Assembly: GCA_022539475.1 (NCBI GenBank)
Contig: VCMS01000026.1
Coordinates: 46,556 to 110,555, forward strand
From: Gracilaria domingensis
Lineage: Eukaryota; Rhodophyta; Florideophyceae; Gracilariales; Gracilariaceae
Length of the DNA stretch: 64,000 bases
Reading direction: 5' to 3'
The notes below the pieces were generated by a model that saw only the letters and a program-made list of their open reading frames with translations, had not been told where the DNA came from and did no database searches. Both the position numbers and the translations under genes were made by a program. This document shows, piece after piece, positions 30,722-41,613 of this stretch. Every line of letters starts with the position of its first letter. The first letter of the stretch is position 1.

Positions 30722-31519
30722 TCAATGTTTCATTTCGAAGAAGTTGCTCAGCACTGCTTTCCACTCTGCCCAGTTCTTCATTCTAGGCCTATCTTTTACC
30801 TCCAAGTTGTATGGTTGTTCGAAGACAATATGCTCCCAGTCTGGGCTGTCGCATTTTCCTTTCACGGCCGGTTTGTCGTCTATCAGCACTGTGCCCCTGA
30901 CAATCGTTTTATCGCGAGTAATCACAATCCTCGACAAGAAATCCTCTCCCAACCATTTTCTGACCCAGCCATATTTTTCTGCGACACATGTCTCATACTG
31001 CAATGGATGCGGCGCTGTGCACAACATAACATGTAGGCCAGCATCAGACATTTCGCGAATGGCTCCGATAGCACCAGGTTGCGGTTCTAAGGCAGCGAAG
31101 AATCCCGGTGTAGACATAATACCAATTGCAACTGGCATGAGGTCTTGATCGAAATTCTGCTCCAGTTCGAAGTGTTTTCTGTGCTTGATTATGTCTGGGG
31201 AGTCATCTGGTCTCAGAGCTGCCCATCGCTTTGCAAATTCCTTGTCCCAATTCACTAGAGTGTTATCCATGTCAACGAGAACCACATTCCTCATTTCCGT
31301 CATCTTGCTTCGTTTCAGCGACACTGGTCGACGTCTACGTAGTTTGTCTTGACAAAGCAATGAGGTGTGAAACAAGGGAAGTCCTTCGCAGCGTTGAGCA
31401 CGAAGAGGATGAACGGCTACAAATGCCTTCATCATCTTCGTTCCTGTAACAAGACCATGGTGATAAAGGGTTGTCATACGTCGTTGGATTCCTTCTCTTC
31501 GCATACATTTTATGTCCAC
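30722..31519 (-). CDS. 5'(3')-deoxyribonucleotidase (NT5C type, HAD superfamily)
   Basis: 265 residues. The HAD motif I is VLVDMDNTLVNWDKEF (~residues 79-94): the nucleophile Asp and acid Asp of DxDxT. Then come FFAALEPQPGAIGAIREM, motif II with LCTAPHP (Thr), the family-typical KYGWVRKWLGEDF, TRDKTIVRGTVLIDDKP (motif III Lys and the IDDKP loop) and HIVFEQPYN. These match animal and bacterial NT5C/NT5M enzymes, which dephosphorylate dNMPs (especially dUMP and dTMP) and limit dNTP pools. The first ~75 residues precede the catalytic domain, are Arg-rich and low in acids, and could be a mitochondrial or plastid targeting peptide. ATGs at 31519, 31477 and 31435 are all in frame, and the enzyme alone would start at MTEMRNVV. 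Confidence 0.87.
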   Translation of the reverse strand: MDIKCMRREGIQRRMTTLYHHGLVTGTKMMKAFVAVHPLRAQRCEGLPLFHTSLLCQDKLRRRRPVSLKRSKMTEMRNVVLVDMDNTLVNWDKEFAKRWAALRPDDSPDIIKHRKHFELEQNFDQDLMPVAIGIMSTPGFFAALEPQPGAIGAIREMSDAGLHVMLCTAPHPLQYETCVAEKYGWVRKWLGEDFLSRIVITRDKTIVRGTVLIDDKPAVKGKCDSPDWEHIVFEQPYNLEVKDRPRMKNWAEWKAVLSNFFEMKH

Positions 31520-34040
31520 ACAGCGCGACCACGTGGGATTCCGCTCAGTGGACTGTGTACGGTAATTCTTTGGAGAACCTCACACAGACATTCCTTCGTT
31601 CGGTGCCTGGATTCATCGCTATGAAGACTATTTGACAATGCGAAAGTTGGGCACACTATGTGCCACATCTACTGGGCTCGCGTTTGCGCGAAAACATACA
31701 TGCATGGGAGAGCCTTCTTCAAGGCTTGGTGAGTAGTAGTGATATCCTTTTGATTGTTCCGAAGCCGACGAAGAGCAGATGGGGCATGCATCAACCTGTA
31801 CATTTTGTACACGTACTGTCGCTGACACACGCGCTACGTGTGACATTGCATTGCTGTGAGATCAAACATGCCTGCGTTGCAATTTGGACGCATATGTCAG
31901 GTTACCTTCACCTAGACTCAGCTCAGTACTGTTGGTACAGTAACGTCGTGCCGTTGCTGTGACTTCTTTGTGTGCGTTGTTTTTGTCCATTGGCCTTAGA
32001 GGAGGACGTTCGCGACGCACACTCACCTCTTATTCAGGAGGCACACCCTGCTTAGTCACAGTCCCCAGCCGCACAGCCTTTTTCCTTTAAACACTTGAGC
32101 ATTCAAAAGTTCTCTCGATCCTTCCCTAGTCCGCCGTAATCCACGGGCATAATTTGGAAAGTCACCCTAAGATGGATATTTTTGCCTTTGTAATGCGTTT
32201 AGGATGGTATACAACTTTGCATTCTGCGGGATCGGAGGATCTCATATCGCGGAGAGTGTTCTACACGATATGAGATCCCCCAACCCTCCGCATTTAGGCT
32301 TTGTATTGGACGCTCAACTTCGTCCTGTGGTGCTGTCAGCTGCAGATAACAGTAACGAGGAGTAAGGATAGATATCATTTCCGCGGAGCGAGCCTGGGGT
32401 CACCTGCACTGAAGCGCCGATAGATCAACCGTTAACCACTTTCGTGTGCTTTTTGGGTGAGCCTGGGATTCAGGATTCGAGTCTCAGCTCCGTCTTGCTC
32501 CCCTCCCGTTGATCAAATGTAGAGTTCTTTCAATTCTATGCCTGTTTTATAAGAAATATCTTAATATCTTGCATGCATGCTTGGAACTGAAGTGAATGAC
32601 AATGTTAGTGATTTCTTGCTTATGTCTTCGTTTCTTATCTTTGCCATCGGTTCTCATTTCCCAAGCGACGTGATGGTGTTTCTCTCTCTCTTCTTTATTC
32701 TGGAAAGTTGTCTTTTCATATTAAGCCACTTTAGAGTTTCAAATGAAATTTTCTCTCTTTGAAAGAGACAAGAATCTCGATGGGTCATGGTTCGTCAAGC
32801 GCGATACAGAAAACTTTTCAATTGGCTGAGCAACGACTAGTGGTCACCATGAGGTGATACATAATTCTCAAGGCCTGATAATTCTTGGGAGGTATATTGA
32901 AGGTTCCTCTGAAATAGATTTAGTTTTTCTAGAATGCGGTAGTAAATCTTACAGTGATTTAGATAAATCTTTATCTCCTGTTCCGGGCTCTGACATGGGC
33001 GTCGTAGGCTAGCCGATCATTTCTGTATTTCTGGGAGCCTCCGGCTCATTTGTAGCGCAGGCGAGATCCTAATTCCGAGAACAATTCACTAGCAGAGAGA
33101 ACCATTTTCGATTGAACAATGTGCCCTTCGGTTTCCTCTACACGATGTGTACAGGGCATGTCCAACACGTTTGTATGGGCTCTCAGATTGTTCTGGGTAT
33201 GGTCTTGATCAAGCACATTCGAGTTTCCCTTTATGGACCTGATTAATTGTTGTGTAGGAACACAGTGCAAGTAACGAACAGCACGTGTTGGGCCCACTCG
33301 TGACCTTGACAACGAAAAAAACTCAATCATGTATCCAAGATGAAACAAAAGTACTGCCTAATATACAACGCAGTAAGGATGACATTCTTACAGCTGTTGA
33401 TGTCTCAAACTGCATATGACGAGGGCTTGAGAGAAAGATGTTCAGACCGATTTACAGATGGAGGGGGAGAGAGTTCGAGAACAACATTGTTCAGGCTAAA
33501 TTTCTTTCCACCGAGAGCGCTGCTAGCACACCGATGAATATTAGCAAACTTTTGTGTTCTCTTATTTGCACACTCTCAAAAGTTTTCGAGCAGAGAGAAG
33601 AGATATTATTTTGAACTTAACAGCACAGGCGAGATTTTGTGGAGCGCATTAGCTCCTCACACTGTTCTCTCAAGGTTCCAGAGTAAAAATGTTGGTTGTA
33701 ACACGCTCCAGCAGAAGAGGTTGGGATTCTGATAATTAAAGTGTTTACCACTGTCCACAGAAATTCGTGGCCTTTCTAAGGAGAGAAAATTTCGCTTGGA
33801 GCTTTACTGTTGCTTAGCACCGGTAACAGCAGTATCCTTCCAAAATAATGAAGACCTACAAACAATAGAATCCTCACGGCTCGGAGTCGCACCGGATTCT
33901 ATTGCCTGTCCGTGTGCATCGTGAGAACGAAACCAAATGATTTTTCATGATTGCTTCTTCTAGGAAAGGGCAGACGCTCTCTAGCTATACCCACTAAAGT
34001 ATTAAGGGGTTAAAGACATGGAGAGGGGTTTTCAAACTAC
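31520..34040. other. Intergenic ~2.5 kb, AT-richer, no gene seen
   Basis: Longest stretch without a supported gene outside the repeats. Open frames are short and domainless. A 13-bp perfect stem hairpin at 32238-32279 is listed separately. A T-arm-like string near 32470 was examined and rejected as a tRNA. The right end is the promoter side of the 348-aa secreted gene. Confidence 0.5.
32238..32279. repeat. Inverted repeat, 13-bp perfect stem and 16-nt loop
   Basis: GGATCTCATATCG (32238-32250) is the reverse complement of CGATATGAGATCC (32267-32279). Imperfect pairing continues outward for about ten bases (GCGGGATCGGA against CCAACCCTCCGC). It could be a foldback remnant, an RNA hairpin or a terminator-like structure. 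No gene is adjacent. Confidence 0.75.
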
Positions 34041-34048
34041 TATAAAAG
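34041..34048 (+). promoter_or_regulatory. TATA box of the 348-aa PYEG-family gene
   Basis: CTACTATAAAAGATGCCCCC, TATAAAAG core 148 bp before the ATG at 34196. As in the 630-aa gene, a C-run follows the TATA box after a few bases. Confidence 0.75.
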
Positions 34049-34195
34049 ATGCCCCCACGTTCGTTCAACCATCGACGTCCAACTAAACTCAATAGTAGGC
34101 CTCTTCCCGCAGTTCTCCGAAAGCAATTCTCACCCTCAGTCCACACCTTATCATCTTATCTGTCGTTCCTAGTCAACTAACAACTTGCTTGGACA

Positions 34196-35242
34196 ATGAA
34201 AGTCAGTATCTGTCAATTTACCTTTATCTTTGCCACCATTTACACCGCGGTGCAAGCTCGCGCTCTTTGGGGGGCTCCATACGTCAATACTCTTGGAAAT
34301 GGATTCGGTTCTATGTTTTCACTTCGCCCGTCTACGAGGGTTCCCGGCAGCAAGATGTCAACCATCAAGTTCTCCGCGTACGACGGCATAGCCACTCTAT
34401 ACGTGAACGAAAAGGAATACGGGAAAGCAACGTCCACTACACCTGTAGTTATCGAGTTGCCACTCGAAAGGGAAGACTTGGTGGCCTTCAAAGCAGAGAA
34501 GGCTGGCTCAATGCCTGGTCTGATGGCAACTATTTCATGGGGGCAAAGGAAATACGTAAGTGGTAGAGATCGCTTCACAGCTCGAGGAGACTATTCCAAG
34601 TGGGATGCCGGAGAACAACTAGGTTGGAATTCCGTGGTAACATATATGCACAAATCAAAGGGAAACACTCGCACGTTCTGTCATTGGGACCGTGCAGACA
34701 AAACAGGAATTGAAACTGGCAAGTTCGACAGTTCGGCTTCGTACATTTGGAGATTATCGTCGACGGATGGAAAGGAGGATGTTCCTGTCGACACTACATA
34801 CTTCCGTTTGGTAATCGGGGGAGAAAATTGTGGCGTGGACCCACAGAACAGCAACGATAAGACCTCCAAGAAGAAAAGCGACGATGAAGATGATGATGAC
34901 AGCCAACCCTCTCATCGTGTACCGCAACGAAAGCAAGGAGGCCAGCAGCCAGGCTCGACCTCTGGTATCGAAGGACTAAGTGACAGCGTTTCCTCTGAAG
35001 GATTCTGCGCATGTAGATACACAGAATCTAAGGGTGGAGATTGTTACGATATGGATGATCCAACTGCAGACTCCGGAAAATGTAAGCCTCGCCCATGTGA
35101 GCCGAAGTTTGAATGTGCTGCTACTGGTGAAAAGATCTGTGTGAAACGTCGAGGAGGAATGAAAGTGGTCATGACGTCATCAGGTAGCTGTATTAACGTC
35201 TTTGCAGACGACACCGAGAGTCTAATACCATATGAAGGCTAA
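34196..35242 (+). CDS. Secreted protein, PYEG family member 3 (348 aa)
   Basis: Signal peptide (MKVSICQFTFIFATIYTAVQ), mature start ARALWGAPYVNTLGN. The N-terminal domain has TLYVNEKEYGKA, DLVAFKAEKAG, MPGLMATISWGQRKYVSGRD, WDAGEQLGWNSVVTY, TFCHWDRADKTG, DSSASYIWRL and FRLVIGGENC. The linker (~70 residues) has one basic/acidic switch (SKKKSDDEDDDD) then a Pro/Gln/Gly/Ser-rich part: a minimal version of the charged block of the long members. The C-terminal eight-Cys domain is complete (GFCACRY, GGDCYDMD, GKCKPRPCEP, FECAA, ICVKRRGG, GSC), ending LIPYEG. Nearest relatives in the window are the 321-aa and 630-aa proteins. Function unknown; secretion inferred. Confidence 0.85.
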   Translation: MKVSICQFTFIFATIYTAVQARALWGAPYVNTLGNGFGSMFSLRPSTRVPGSKMSTIKFSAYDGIATLYVNEKEYGKATSTTPVVIELPLEREDLVAFKAEKAGSMPGLMATISWGQRKYVSGRDRFTARGDYSKWDAGEQLGWNSVVTYMHKSKGNTRTFCHWDRADKTGIETGKFDSSASYIWRLSSTDGKEDVPVDTTYFRLVIGGENCGVDPQNSNDKTSKKKSDDEDDDDSQPSHRVPQRKQGGQQPGSTSGIEGLSDSVSSEGFCACRYTESKGGDCYDMDDPTADSGKCKPRPCEPKFECAATGEKICVKRRGGMKVVMTSSGSCINVFADDTESLIPYEG

Positions 35243-36453
35243 TGGATGTGAGTCATGTTGAATAACATAGACGCAAGGCAATGTCGTAGGTATAACGGGC
35301 CCATCAAGAGCAATCTGTAACCTCTCGTCAAAACTGAAACGCACACCACGCTTCACGTTTGTTTGGGGAGAGTAATGTTGGAGAGGTTTCCAAATTTCAC
35401 AAACAAATATCCATCATGGTAGTTAAAGATATATAGGAAAACGTTCCACTGTTGCAACATACTCCCGTATAGAACAAAAGAACAGAGTTTAGCCTCCCTT
35501 GTCGGCAGAAAAAAGCCTCCGAACCTAAACGGATTTATAATAGGGGCCATTGTTGGTCTTGACTTCGAGTGCATTCTGCAGCCATGATACAGGTTTGCAC
35601 CAAACTAAGAGCTCTTTATGTTAATCTGTTCATAACTTTTGCTTTTGATACAAAAGAACATGAAATCGAACCTCAAGAGGCCCAAATGCTTTGCCTAAAC
35701 TGAAATCTGTCGAGCTTAAGAACATCGCGGTTTACCCATATGAAGGGCTTAGTTCTTCCCTTCGTTCCACTTAAATGTATCAAGAACCCTCATTGCTCCT
35801 GTGAAACATATTTCAAACGAATCCACTTCATCTCCTGATTGACCCTGAGCATAGTCGACCAGAACCCATGTTCGATAGCTTGCATTGAGACATAAATTGC
35901 ACGACCGTTGGCACAGGGTCCTGCCCGCCGTCGTTTACCTGTGAGCGCCGCGCAAGTCGAGCGCCTTTATCTCATTGTGCGGAGCATAAAGGGTAGAGTA
36001 ACCCGCTTGGCAAATGATAGAATGCGCGAAGGATTGTAGCAGTCGGCCTTCATGTGGTATGTGTGACTTCGGAGCGCAATTGAGCAGCTGGAACGAAATG
36101 CATGGGCTTACATGCGGGTCTCCCAAGCAAACCAGAAACTTGGCGGAGATAAACGACATGAGTCGCGACGGCGTCGATTTGAAGCTTGCTTTGCGCCGTT
36201 CCGTTCGATGCATCTGGCAGATTCGACGAAGGCTACGTGCTGAGCACGTGTCCTAAATTAAGCTTTAATTTAATGTCTGCCAATAAATAGAGTGGCATCG
36301 TCGTCGGGTCTGGCGCAACCTTGAGCCGCGGAGTTGGAATCTACTCGTCAACTTTTTCGTTATACAAGGCCTAGCACTCGTCCCTAGGAAGTGATTTGGA
36401 CACGGCTTTCACCCCATTAAAAGCTTATAGAGGCGTCTTGATTCCATCTTCAA
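35243..36453. other. Intergenic ~1.2 kb, no gene seen
   Basis: Short domainless frames on both strands (for example 35935-36256). The last ~150 bp are the presumed promoter of RRP9; no TATA box like those of the secreted family was found. Confidence 0.5.
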
Positions 36454-37845
36454 ATGGTGGGCAAGCTTGCGACGAGAAAGCGGGCAAGGTCTGCAACCGA
36501 GCAAAAGAGTCAGGGCCCTTCTGCGAAGCGGAAGCAGCCAGAGAAAGACGAAGAAATCTTGTCCGATGAGGTTGACAGCGATCCTGAAGTCGATAAAAGC
36601 TCAGTGGAGTCATCCAGTGAATCGGAGCATGAGAATGAAACGGTTGAGGAAAAAAGGCTTCGCTTAGCTCGTGCTTACCTTCGTCATGTTGGAGTGTCCG
36701 AAGATGCCGCTGCTTCGGATGGTGATGATTCAAACGGGGAAGAATTGGGGGCGAGCAACCAAATGCTTCGTGAACACGCTTTGCGAGACCAGGCTAAGTC
36801 TTTCGCGCATATCGCTGACCGCTTCTCTGCATCGATTAGCAGCATTAAGATCAATAAGTGCAAAGGTCATGTTCTATCGCCAACGTGCGTTGCGTTGTGC
36901 TCTCTCGACGACGCGACAGCCGTGTCTGGCGGTAAAGATGCCAGGTTGATTGTATGGGATGTCGAGACGGGGAAACGTCGCCATGTGTTCAAACCAACTA
37001 TTGACGAAGCAAAAAAGAAGAATCCTGTTGCCGCGAAAGGCCATGTTGGTAACATCCTGGCAGTGGCAATCACCGATGATGGAAATACTGCAGTTTCCGG
37101 GGGCAGAGACGGTCTTATCCGTGTTTGGGATGTTCGTGCTGGGAATTTAATACAGACTTTGCGAGGCCATAGAGACGCTGTGACTGGGCTCACTTTTAGG
37201 TCAGGTTCGCGGCAGCTGTTCTCAGCATCAGCTGACCGGACAGTTAAGATATGGGATATCAACGAAATGGCTTACGTGGAGACCCTGTTCGGTCATGGAG
37301 GTGATGTTAACGCTATTAGTTCTATGTCAATGGAGCGCGCATTATCTTGTGGAAGGGACGGCACGCTCCGGTTGTACAAAGTAGTCGAGGGATCGCAACT
37401 TGTATTTCGCAATGCGAACACCATTTCATTGGATACCGTTGCCATGATTAGCGAGCATCGTTTCGTATCAGGAGGAGACGACGGGACTGTTTGCTTATGG
37501 CAAATGAATAAGAAGAAGCCGTTATCAATCATCGAACACGCTCACGGCTCCGGTCTTGGCTGCGAGAACTGGATTTCCGCCGTATCTGCCTTTCGAAACG
37601 CAGACCTAGCCGTATCTGGAGCGGGTGATGGCTTCCTTCGTTTCTGGAAATGTGAAGATGTTCCGAAATTACAACCTGTGGGTAGTTTGGAAGTTGGTCC
37701 CGGGTTTGTTAATGGAATTGCAATCGGACATCAAAATCGAATCTTGGCGACTGCGGTTGGTACAGAGCATAGATTAGGGCGATGGGCATCGATCAAAAAG
37801 TCTAAGAACATGGTTCAGTTCCTTTCTTTACCAAATTACGACTAA
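36454..37845 (+). CDS. RRP9: U3 snoRNP-associated WD40 protein RRP9/U3-55K
   Basis: 463 residues. A basic then acidic disordered N-terminus (~1-60; KRARSATEQKSQ, DEVDSDPEVD) is followed by the RRP9 hallmark ETVEEKRLRLARAYLRHV, then seven WD repeats (AVSGGKDARLIVWDVETG, AVSGGRDGLIRVWDVRAG, FSASADRTVKIWDINEM, FVSGGDDGTVCLWQMN, AVSGAGDGFLRFWKC). The C-terminus has TAVGTEHRLGRWASIKKSKN, matching the RRP9 phrase 'EHRLGRW'. Family role: binds the box B/C of U3 snoRNA in the SSU processome in the nucleolus, for 18S rRNA maturation. Start is the first ATG of the frame. Convergent with SMC6 (87 bp between stops). Single exon. Confidence 0.92.
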   Translation: MVGKLATRKRARSATEQKSQGPSAKRKQPEKDEEILSDEVDSDPEVDKSSVESSSESEHENETVEEKRLRLARAYLRHVGVSEDAAASDGDDSNGEELGASNQMLREHALRDQAKSFAHIADRFSASISSIKINKCKGHVLSPTCVALCSLDDATAVSGGKDARLIVWDVETGKRRHVFKPTIDEAKKKNPVAAKGHVGNILAVAITDDGNTAVSGGRDGLIRVWDVRAGNLIQTLRGHRDAVTGLTFRSGSRQLFSASADRTVKIWDINEMAYVETLFGHGGDVNAISSMSMERALSCGRDGTLRLYKVVEGSQLVFRNANTISLDTVAMISEHRFVSGGDDGTVCLWQMNKKKPLSIIEHAHGSGLGCENWISAVSAFRNADLAVSGAGDGFLRFWKCEDVPKLQPVGSLEVGPGFVNGIAIGHQNRILATAVGTEHRLGRWASIKKSKNMVQFLSLPNYD

Positions 37846-37932
37846 AGAGATTGCAATACTTCGTGCCGCGATATATCTCACGAATTGACGTCATACGCTG
37901 CAAGTTTCAGCAACGGAGAGGACCAGAAACAT

Positions 37933-40900
37933 CTATGCGTTTCCAGTGAACTCATCAATTGTACTTTGCCTTCTTCCAGAGCTGTCCGTCGCAGGTCTCG
38001 GAGGTTCCAATACTTGAATGCGAATAGAAGGTGAGCTCTCCAGATGTGGCAGCTTTTGAGGAGTGATGATGATTATCTGTCTGTCTGACAAGTACTGTGT
38101 GCAAAAGTCCGTCATCTTCCTGAACGCCACTCGTCTGGTTGCGTCGTCTTGGAACACATCAATTTCATCAAACACACGCACTGGCATTTGGCATACTTCT
38201 GCGAGAGCAAGAATAAAAGCCAGGGTTGTATAGCTTCGTTCACCACCGCTCATGGAACTGAGTTGTTCTATTGTGTGTCGTTCTCCGTCCTTCATATCAT
38301 GATGTTGCAGCTGAGTTGTAATGCGAAGCTCGGTCTCACCACTGCTGTTGGTGCGAAACCGCAGATTACCTGTATGACCTTTGGCACCCAAGAACTGACG
38401 AAAGTGATTACGAACCAACGTTTTTAAGACCCTGTTCAGCTTGAATAGCTTTTCTCTTCGTCTCTTAATCCCGACTAAGAGGCAGTTTTCATAGTGGGCA
38501 ATCCTCGCTCGTTTCTCCTGGTTATCTTTGTACTGCTTTACAGCCTGCAGATACTCTGTTTCAATTTCATGCGCACTTTTTCCACCCCGTCGCTTCTGTT
38601 CAGTTCGAAGTCGTTCTTGTAACGTTCTCACTCTACGTTGGGCCTTCTCGGAAGACTCCTTGGACCAATCAACGTTTTTTGGACTAGAACCTAGAGATCT
38701 TGCAGCCTCGGTGTATTCCACAACTTTGTTTTGTTGAACGTTCACCTCTCTGCGTGCCATCTTCAGCCTCTCTGAAGCCTTCTCTGAATCTGTCTTCAGA
38801 GTTCGATGTCTAGACTTCACCCTCGCCACCTCCTTGTTTATACTTTCTAGTGATTCAGTTAAATGAGCAGCCTCGTTGCGAAACTCTTCGCTCTCCGCAC
38901 TCACTTTTCGATGCTCTTCTTGCAGTGATGCTTTTGATTGTTCGAAGTGGCTGGCTTCCTGTTGGACCTTGCCCCGACGGTGATCAAGATTCTTCATTGT
39001 CGACTCAAGATCAGCAATTTCCCGCTCAAACGGCTCAGGATTGAACGCGTTTTCTGCGTGGTTTAGCTGATCTTCAATTGTGTTCTTTCGTCTCTGCATG
39101 TTTGTCAGCTTCGCCCTGCTGCTAGAAAGGTCCTTCACAGTTGCTTCCAATTTATTCAGTAGGCCGCGGAGTTCATCAGATCGATGCGCCAACATGTCTT
39201 CACTTCTCCTCACATCTTCATTAGCTTGACTCGCATCTCTTGCCAATGCCGCCAAGTAAGGTCCCATGTCTTTCGTTAGATACCGCGCACAAACACCATG
39301 GGGGGCATGTCGAAATGTGTTCGACCCGTTTCGTATGTATGCTCTATCTGCGCGCTTGTTCCATACCGTGTGCACATTACGAACTCTCTTCCAAGCCAAG
39401 TTCCTCACGTCATCCTCGGTACTGAGCACCACTTTCTCAATTTGCGCCATGTCTAACAATGCATTGAACACAGCATCATGTTCGATGTCCATGGTTTCGA
39501 GTATTGTCCGATAACGACTGTCTTGTAAAGCAGGAACATCGTTATCTCCAACACGATACCTTTTCCGAGTCAAGTCAGAAATCAGAACGTTGGGCCTAAA
39601 CCTTCCTGGAAAAGTTGACTTAAGCAGCGCTGCGTCTTGCACATCATGAACGATATAGGTCATTAACAGATTCCTTCCCATAGCAACTTCAATTGCTCTA
39701 TCCCATGATTGATCTCGCAACTTCACATACTGCGCTAGAGGACCGATTGGCGGATGCCTGAAACGGGACCTACGCTGATTTATCCCTCTGGTTACCTGAA
39801 CCACGTCATCTCCAAATCGCGCTACACCAGTCCTATTCTTTGCCATGGCTGTTTCATGTATGTGTTGCCGCCTCTTGTCCTCGAATTCCGTCCTGCACCT
39901 TGAGAATTCTTGCTTTGCCTTCTGAACAGCTTCCTCTTTGTAATACTTTTCCTCCAAGAAAGCTGCTTCTTCACTAGCCATAGTCTGAATTCTTTCCTGC
40001 AGTTCCTTCTCCTCGAGTCCTAGCTTCCGAAACTCTTCCAGTAGCCGTGATTTCTGTTCTTGACCTGCAAAATGCTCTTTTCGAGCCTGTTCCATTCTCA
40101 AATTAGCATCTTTGACTCGTTTCTCGACGTCATCTGCTTCAGAATCAACGTCGACCAACCTCCTTCTAAAGTTCTTCAGTTCCGCGTCCGCCTTTAGTAC
40201 GTTCCTCCGTATTTCTTGACAAGTCTTATTGAACATCTGTACTTTGCTGGACGCTTCATCGACCTTCTGGTGACGACTGTCTCTCTCAGAAACCAAGGAA
40301 TCGAGCTTCTTTCCAATCTTGGCAAGCTCGCTAGAGAGCTGCTCCGCTCTCGGCGCAATTTCATCGTGGGTCTTGCGTTCGTACTCAAGGCGTTTCTCGT
40401 CGGCTTCGTGGACAATCACCCAAGCGCTGAGAATTTCAGCATCTCGTATGGTCTTATCAATATTCTTCATGGCTTGGGAATTTCGGTAGTTAGCTTCCAG
40501 TTTTGCCAACTTCCTATCCGTTTCAGGCAGTGCGTCTTCCGTTCGTTTCAATATAGTTCGGATTTCCTCAGTCACACCTATTGTCAATTTCAACTCAGTC
40601 TCTAGCGGAGCTAGAAGAGTGGCTTCCTGATAAAACTGATAGTGCTTTGTCGGCTTTTGACCTGCCAGGAATGTCTTACTTTTCGTCTGCGTCAGGATAG
40701 AGACCGGGTTCTTTACCATGAAGCCGAAGTGATCAACTATATTCTGAACTTCTTGATATGGTTTCACACCCTCGCCAAGAGGAACGGGTTTCGAGAGACG
40801 TCCCCTAACCGACCAGGAATTGGCACCATTTCTGCGCAATCTCCTCTCAATCGTAATAATGTCGCCGTACTCTTCATGCTTGTAGCTCATATCCAGATCT

Positions 40901-41613
40901 TTGTCGTCGCCTTTGCGATTCCAGATGTTTATGAGAACAAGAGCATCGTTCTTCGTGTGCTGAATGAGGTCTTGGATCTTGGTGCCACGCTCGGTATCAC
41001 GTGCACTTCCTGCTAAACCAACTTGCAAGGCTGCAACGATGGCGCTCTTGCCCGACCCATTCTCTCCGTTTATGATGTTCACATTGGGCCCAAACGAGAT
41101 CTTGAAACGGGAATGGCACATGAAACGATACATCTCTATAGAATTCAGAATACCACAAGTTGCGAAACCAGAGCTCTTTCGCAGAGCAGGTACTTCGGAG
41201 GACGGATCGGCTGATTCTGATACATCCTCCATATCTTCCTCGTCCTCCTGTTCTTCGTCATCCACCTCTACCTCTTCCATTTCTTCCTGCGAGTGCATTT
41301 CTTCGGGCTGCATGTCATCCTCTTTGTCATCCTCTGCTTCCAAGAGCATCTCCTTCTCTTCAATTTCTTCACGTTTGGATTGGCCATTGGCTTCCGCAGC
41401 CTGGCTCCTGCTCCGTGTACGATGCCTAAAGGTTGCATTTGGCGCTGGCGTTATTTCATCTTCATCATACGAAACTCGTCGGCTTCGATACGCCTGTGAC
41501 TGAGGTGTGGTGTACACGGTTTCCGGCCCTTCAAACTTCTGCTCTGTCTCGGCATACTGCCGTTGGCGCTTAACCTGTCGTCGACTTTGGCGTTCCGCGG
41601 CGCGCTTCGGCAT
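37933..41613 (-). CDS. SMC6: SMC6, structural maintenance of chromosomes protein 6
   Basis: 1226 residues, somewhat longer than usual (about 1100) because of an acidic, disordered N-terminus of ~145 residues. Then come the head: MYRFMCHSRFKISFGPNVN and Walker A GENGSGKSAI (~180), then Q-loop region VSILTQTKSKTFLAG; a long coiled coil; the hinge (~615-770, PPIGPLAQYVKLRD to TFRHAPHG); a second coiled coil; the ABC signature SSMSGGERSYTTLAF (~1117); and Walker B VRVFDEIDVFQDD (~1144). The phrases FMCH and FDEIDVFQD identify SMC6 rather than SMC5. Known role: with SMC5 and Nse proteins, DNA repair and resolution of recombination intermediates in the nucleus. Single exon, start at the ATG at 41611-41613. 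Confidence 0.95.
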   Translation of the reverse strand: MPKRAAERQSRRQVKRQRQYAETEQKFEGPETVYTTPQSQAYRSRRVSYDEDEITPAPNATFRHRTRSRSQAAEANGQSKREEIEEKEMLLEAEDDKEDDMQPEEMHSQEEMEEVEVDDEEQEDEEDMEDVSESADPSSEVPALRKSSGFATCGILNSIEMYRFMCHSRFKISFGPNVNIINGENGSGKSAIVAALQVGLAGSARDTERGTKIQDLIQHTKNDALVLINIWNRKGDDKDLDMSYKHEEYGDIITIERRLRRNGANSWSVRGRLSKPVPLGEGVKPYQEVQNIVDHFGFMVKNPVSILTQTKSKTFLAGQKPTKHYQFYQEATLLAPLETELKLTIGVTEEIRTILKRTEDALPETDRKLAKLEANYRNSQAMKNIDKTIRDAEILSAWVIVHEADEKRLEYERKTHDEIAPRAEQLSSELAKIGKKLDSLVSERDSRHQKVDEASSKVQMFNKTCQEIRRNVLKADAELKNFRRRLVDVDSEADDVEKRVKDANLRMEQARKEHFAGQEQKSRLLEEFRKLGLEEKELQERIQTMASEEAAFLEEKYYKEEAVQKAKQEFSRCRTEFEDKRRQHIHETAMAKNRTGVARFGDDVVQVTRGINQRRSRFRHPPIGPLAQYVKLRDQSWDRAIEVAMGRNLLMTYIVHDVQDAALLKSTFPGRFRPNVLISDLTRKRYRVGDNDVPALQDSRYRTILETMDIEHDAVFNALLDMAQIEKVVLSTEDDVRNLAWKRVRNVHTVWNKRADRAYIRNGSNTFRHAPHGVCARYLTKDMGPYLAALARDASQANEDVRRSEDMLAHRSDELRGLLNKLEATVKDLSSSRAKLTNMQRRKNTIEDQLNHAENAFNPEPFEREIADLESTMKNLDHRRGKVQQEASHFEQSKASLQEEHRKVSAESEEFRNEAAHLTESLESINKEVARVKSRHRTLKTDSEKASERLKMARREVNVQQNKVVEYTEAARSLGSSPKNVDWSKESSEKAQRRVRTLQERLRTEQKRRGGKSAHEIETEYLQAVKQYKDNQEKRARIAHYENCLLVGIKRRREKLFKLNRVLKTLVRNHFRQFLGAKGHTGNLRFRTNSSGETELRITTQLQHHDMKDGERHTIEQLSSMSGGERSYTTLAFILALAEVCQMPVRVFDEIDVFQDDATRRVAFRKMTDFCTQYLSDRQIIIITPQKLPHLESSPSIRIQVLEPPRPATDSSGRRQSTIDEFTGNA

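Noticed and set aside
32400-32500. tRNA-like T-arm (GGATTCGAGTC)
   Set aside because: No matching acceptor, D or anticodon arms can be folded around it.
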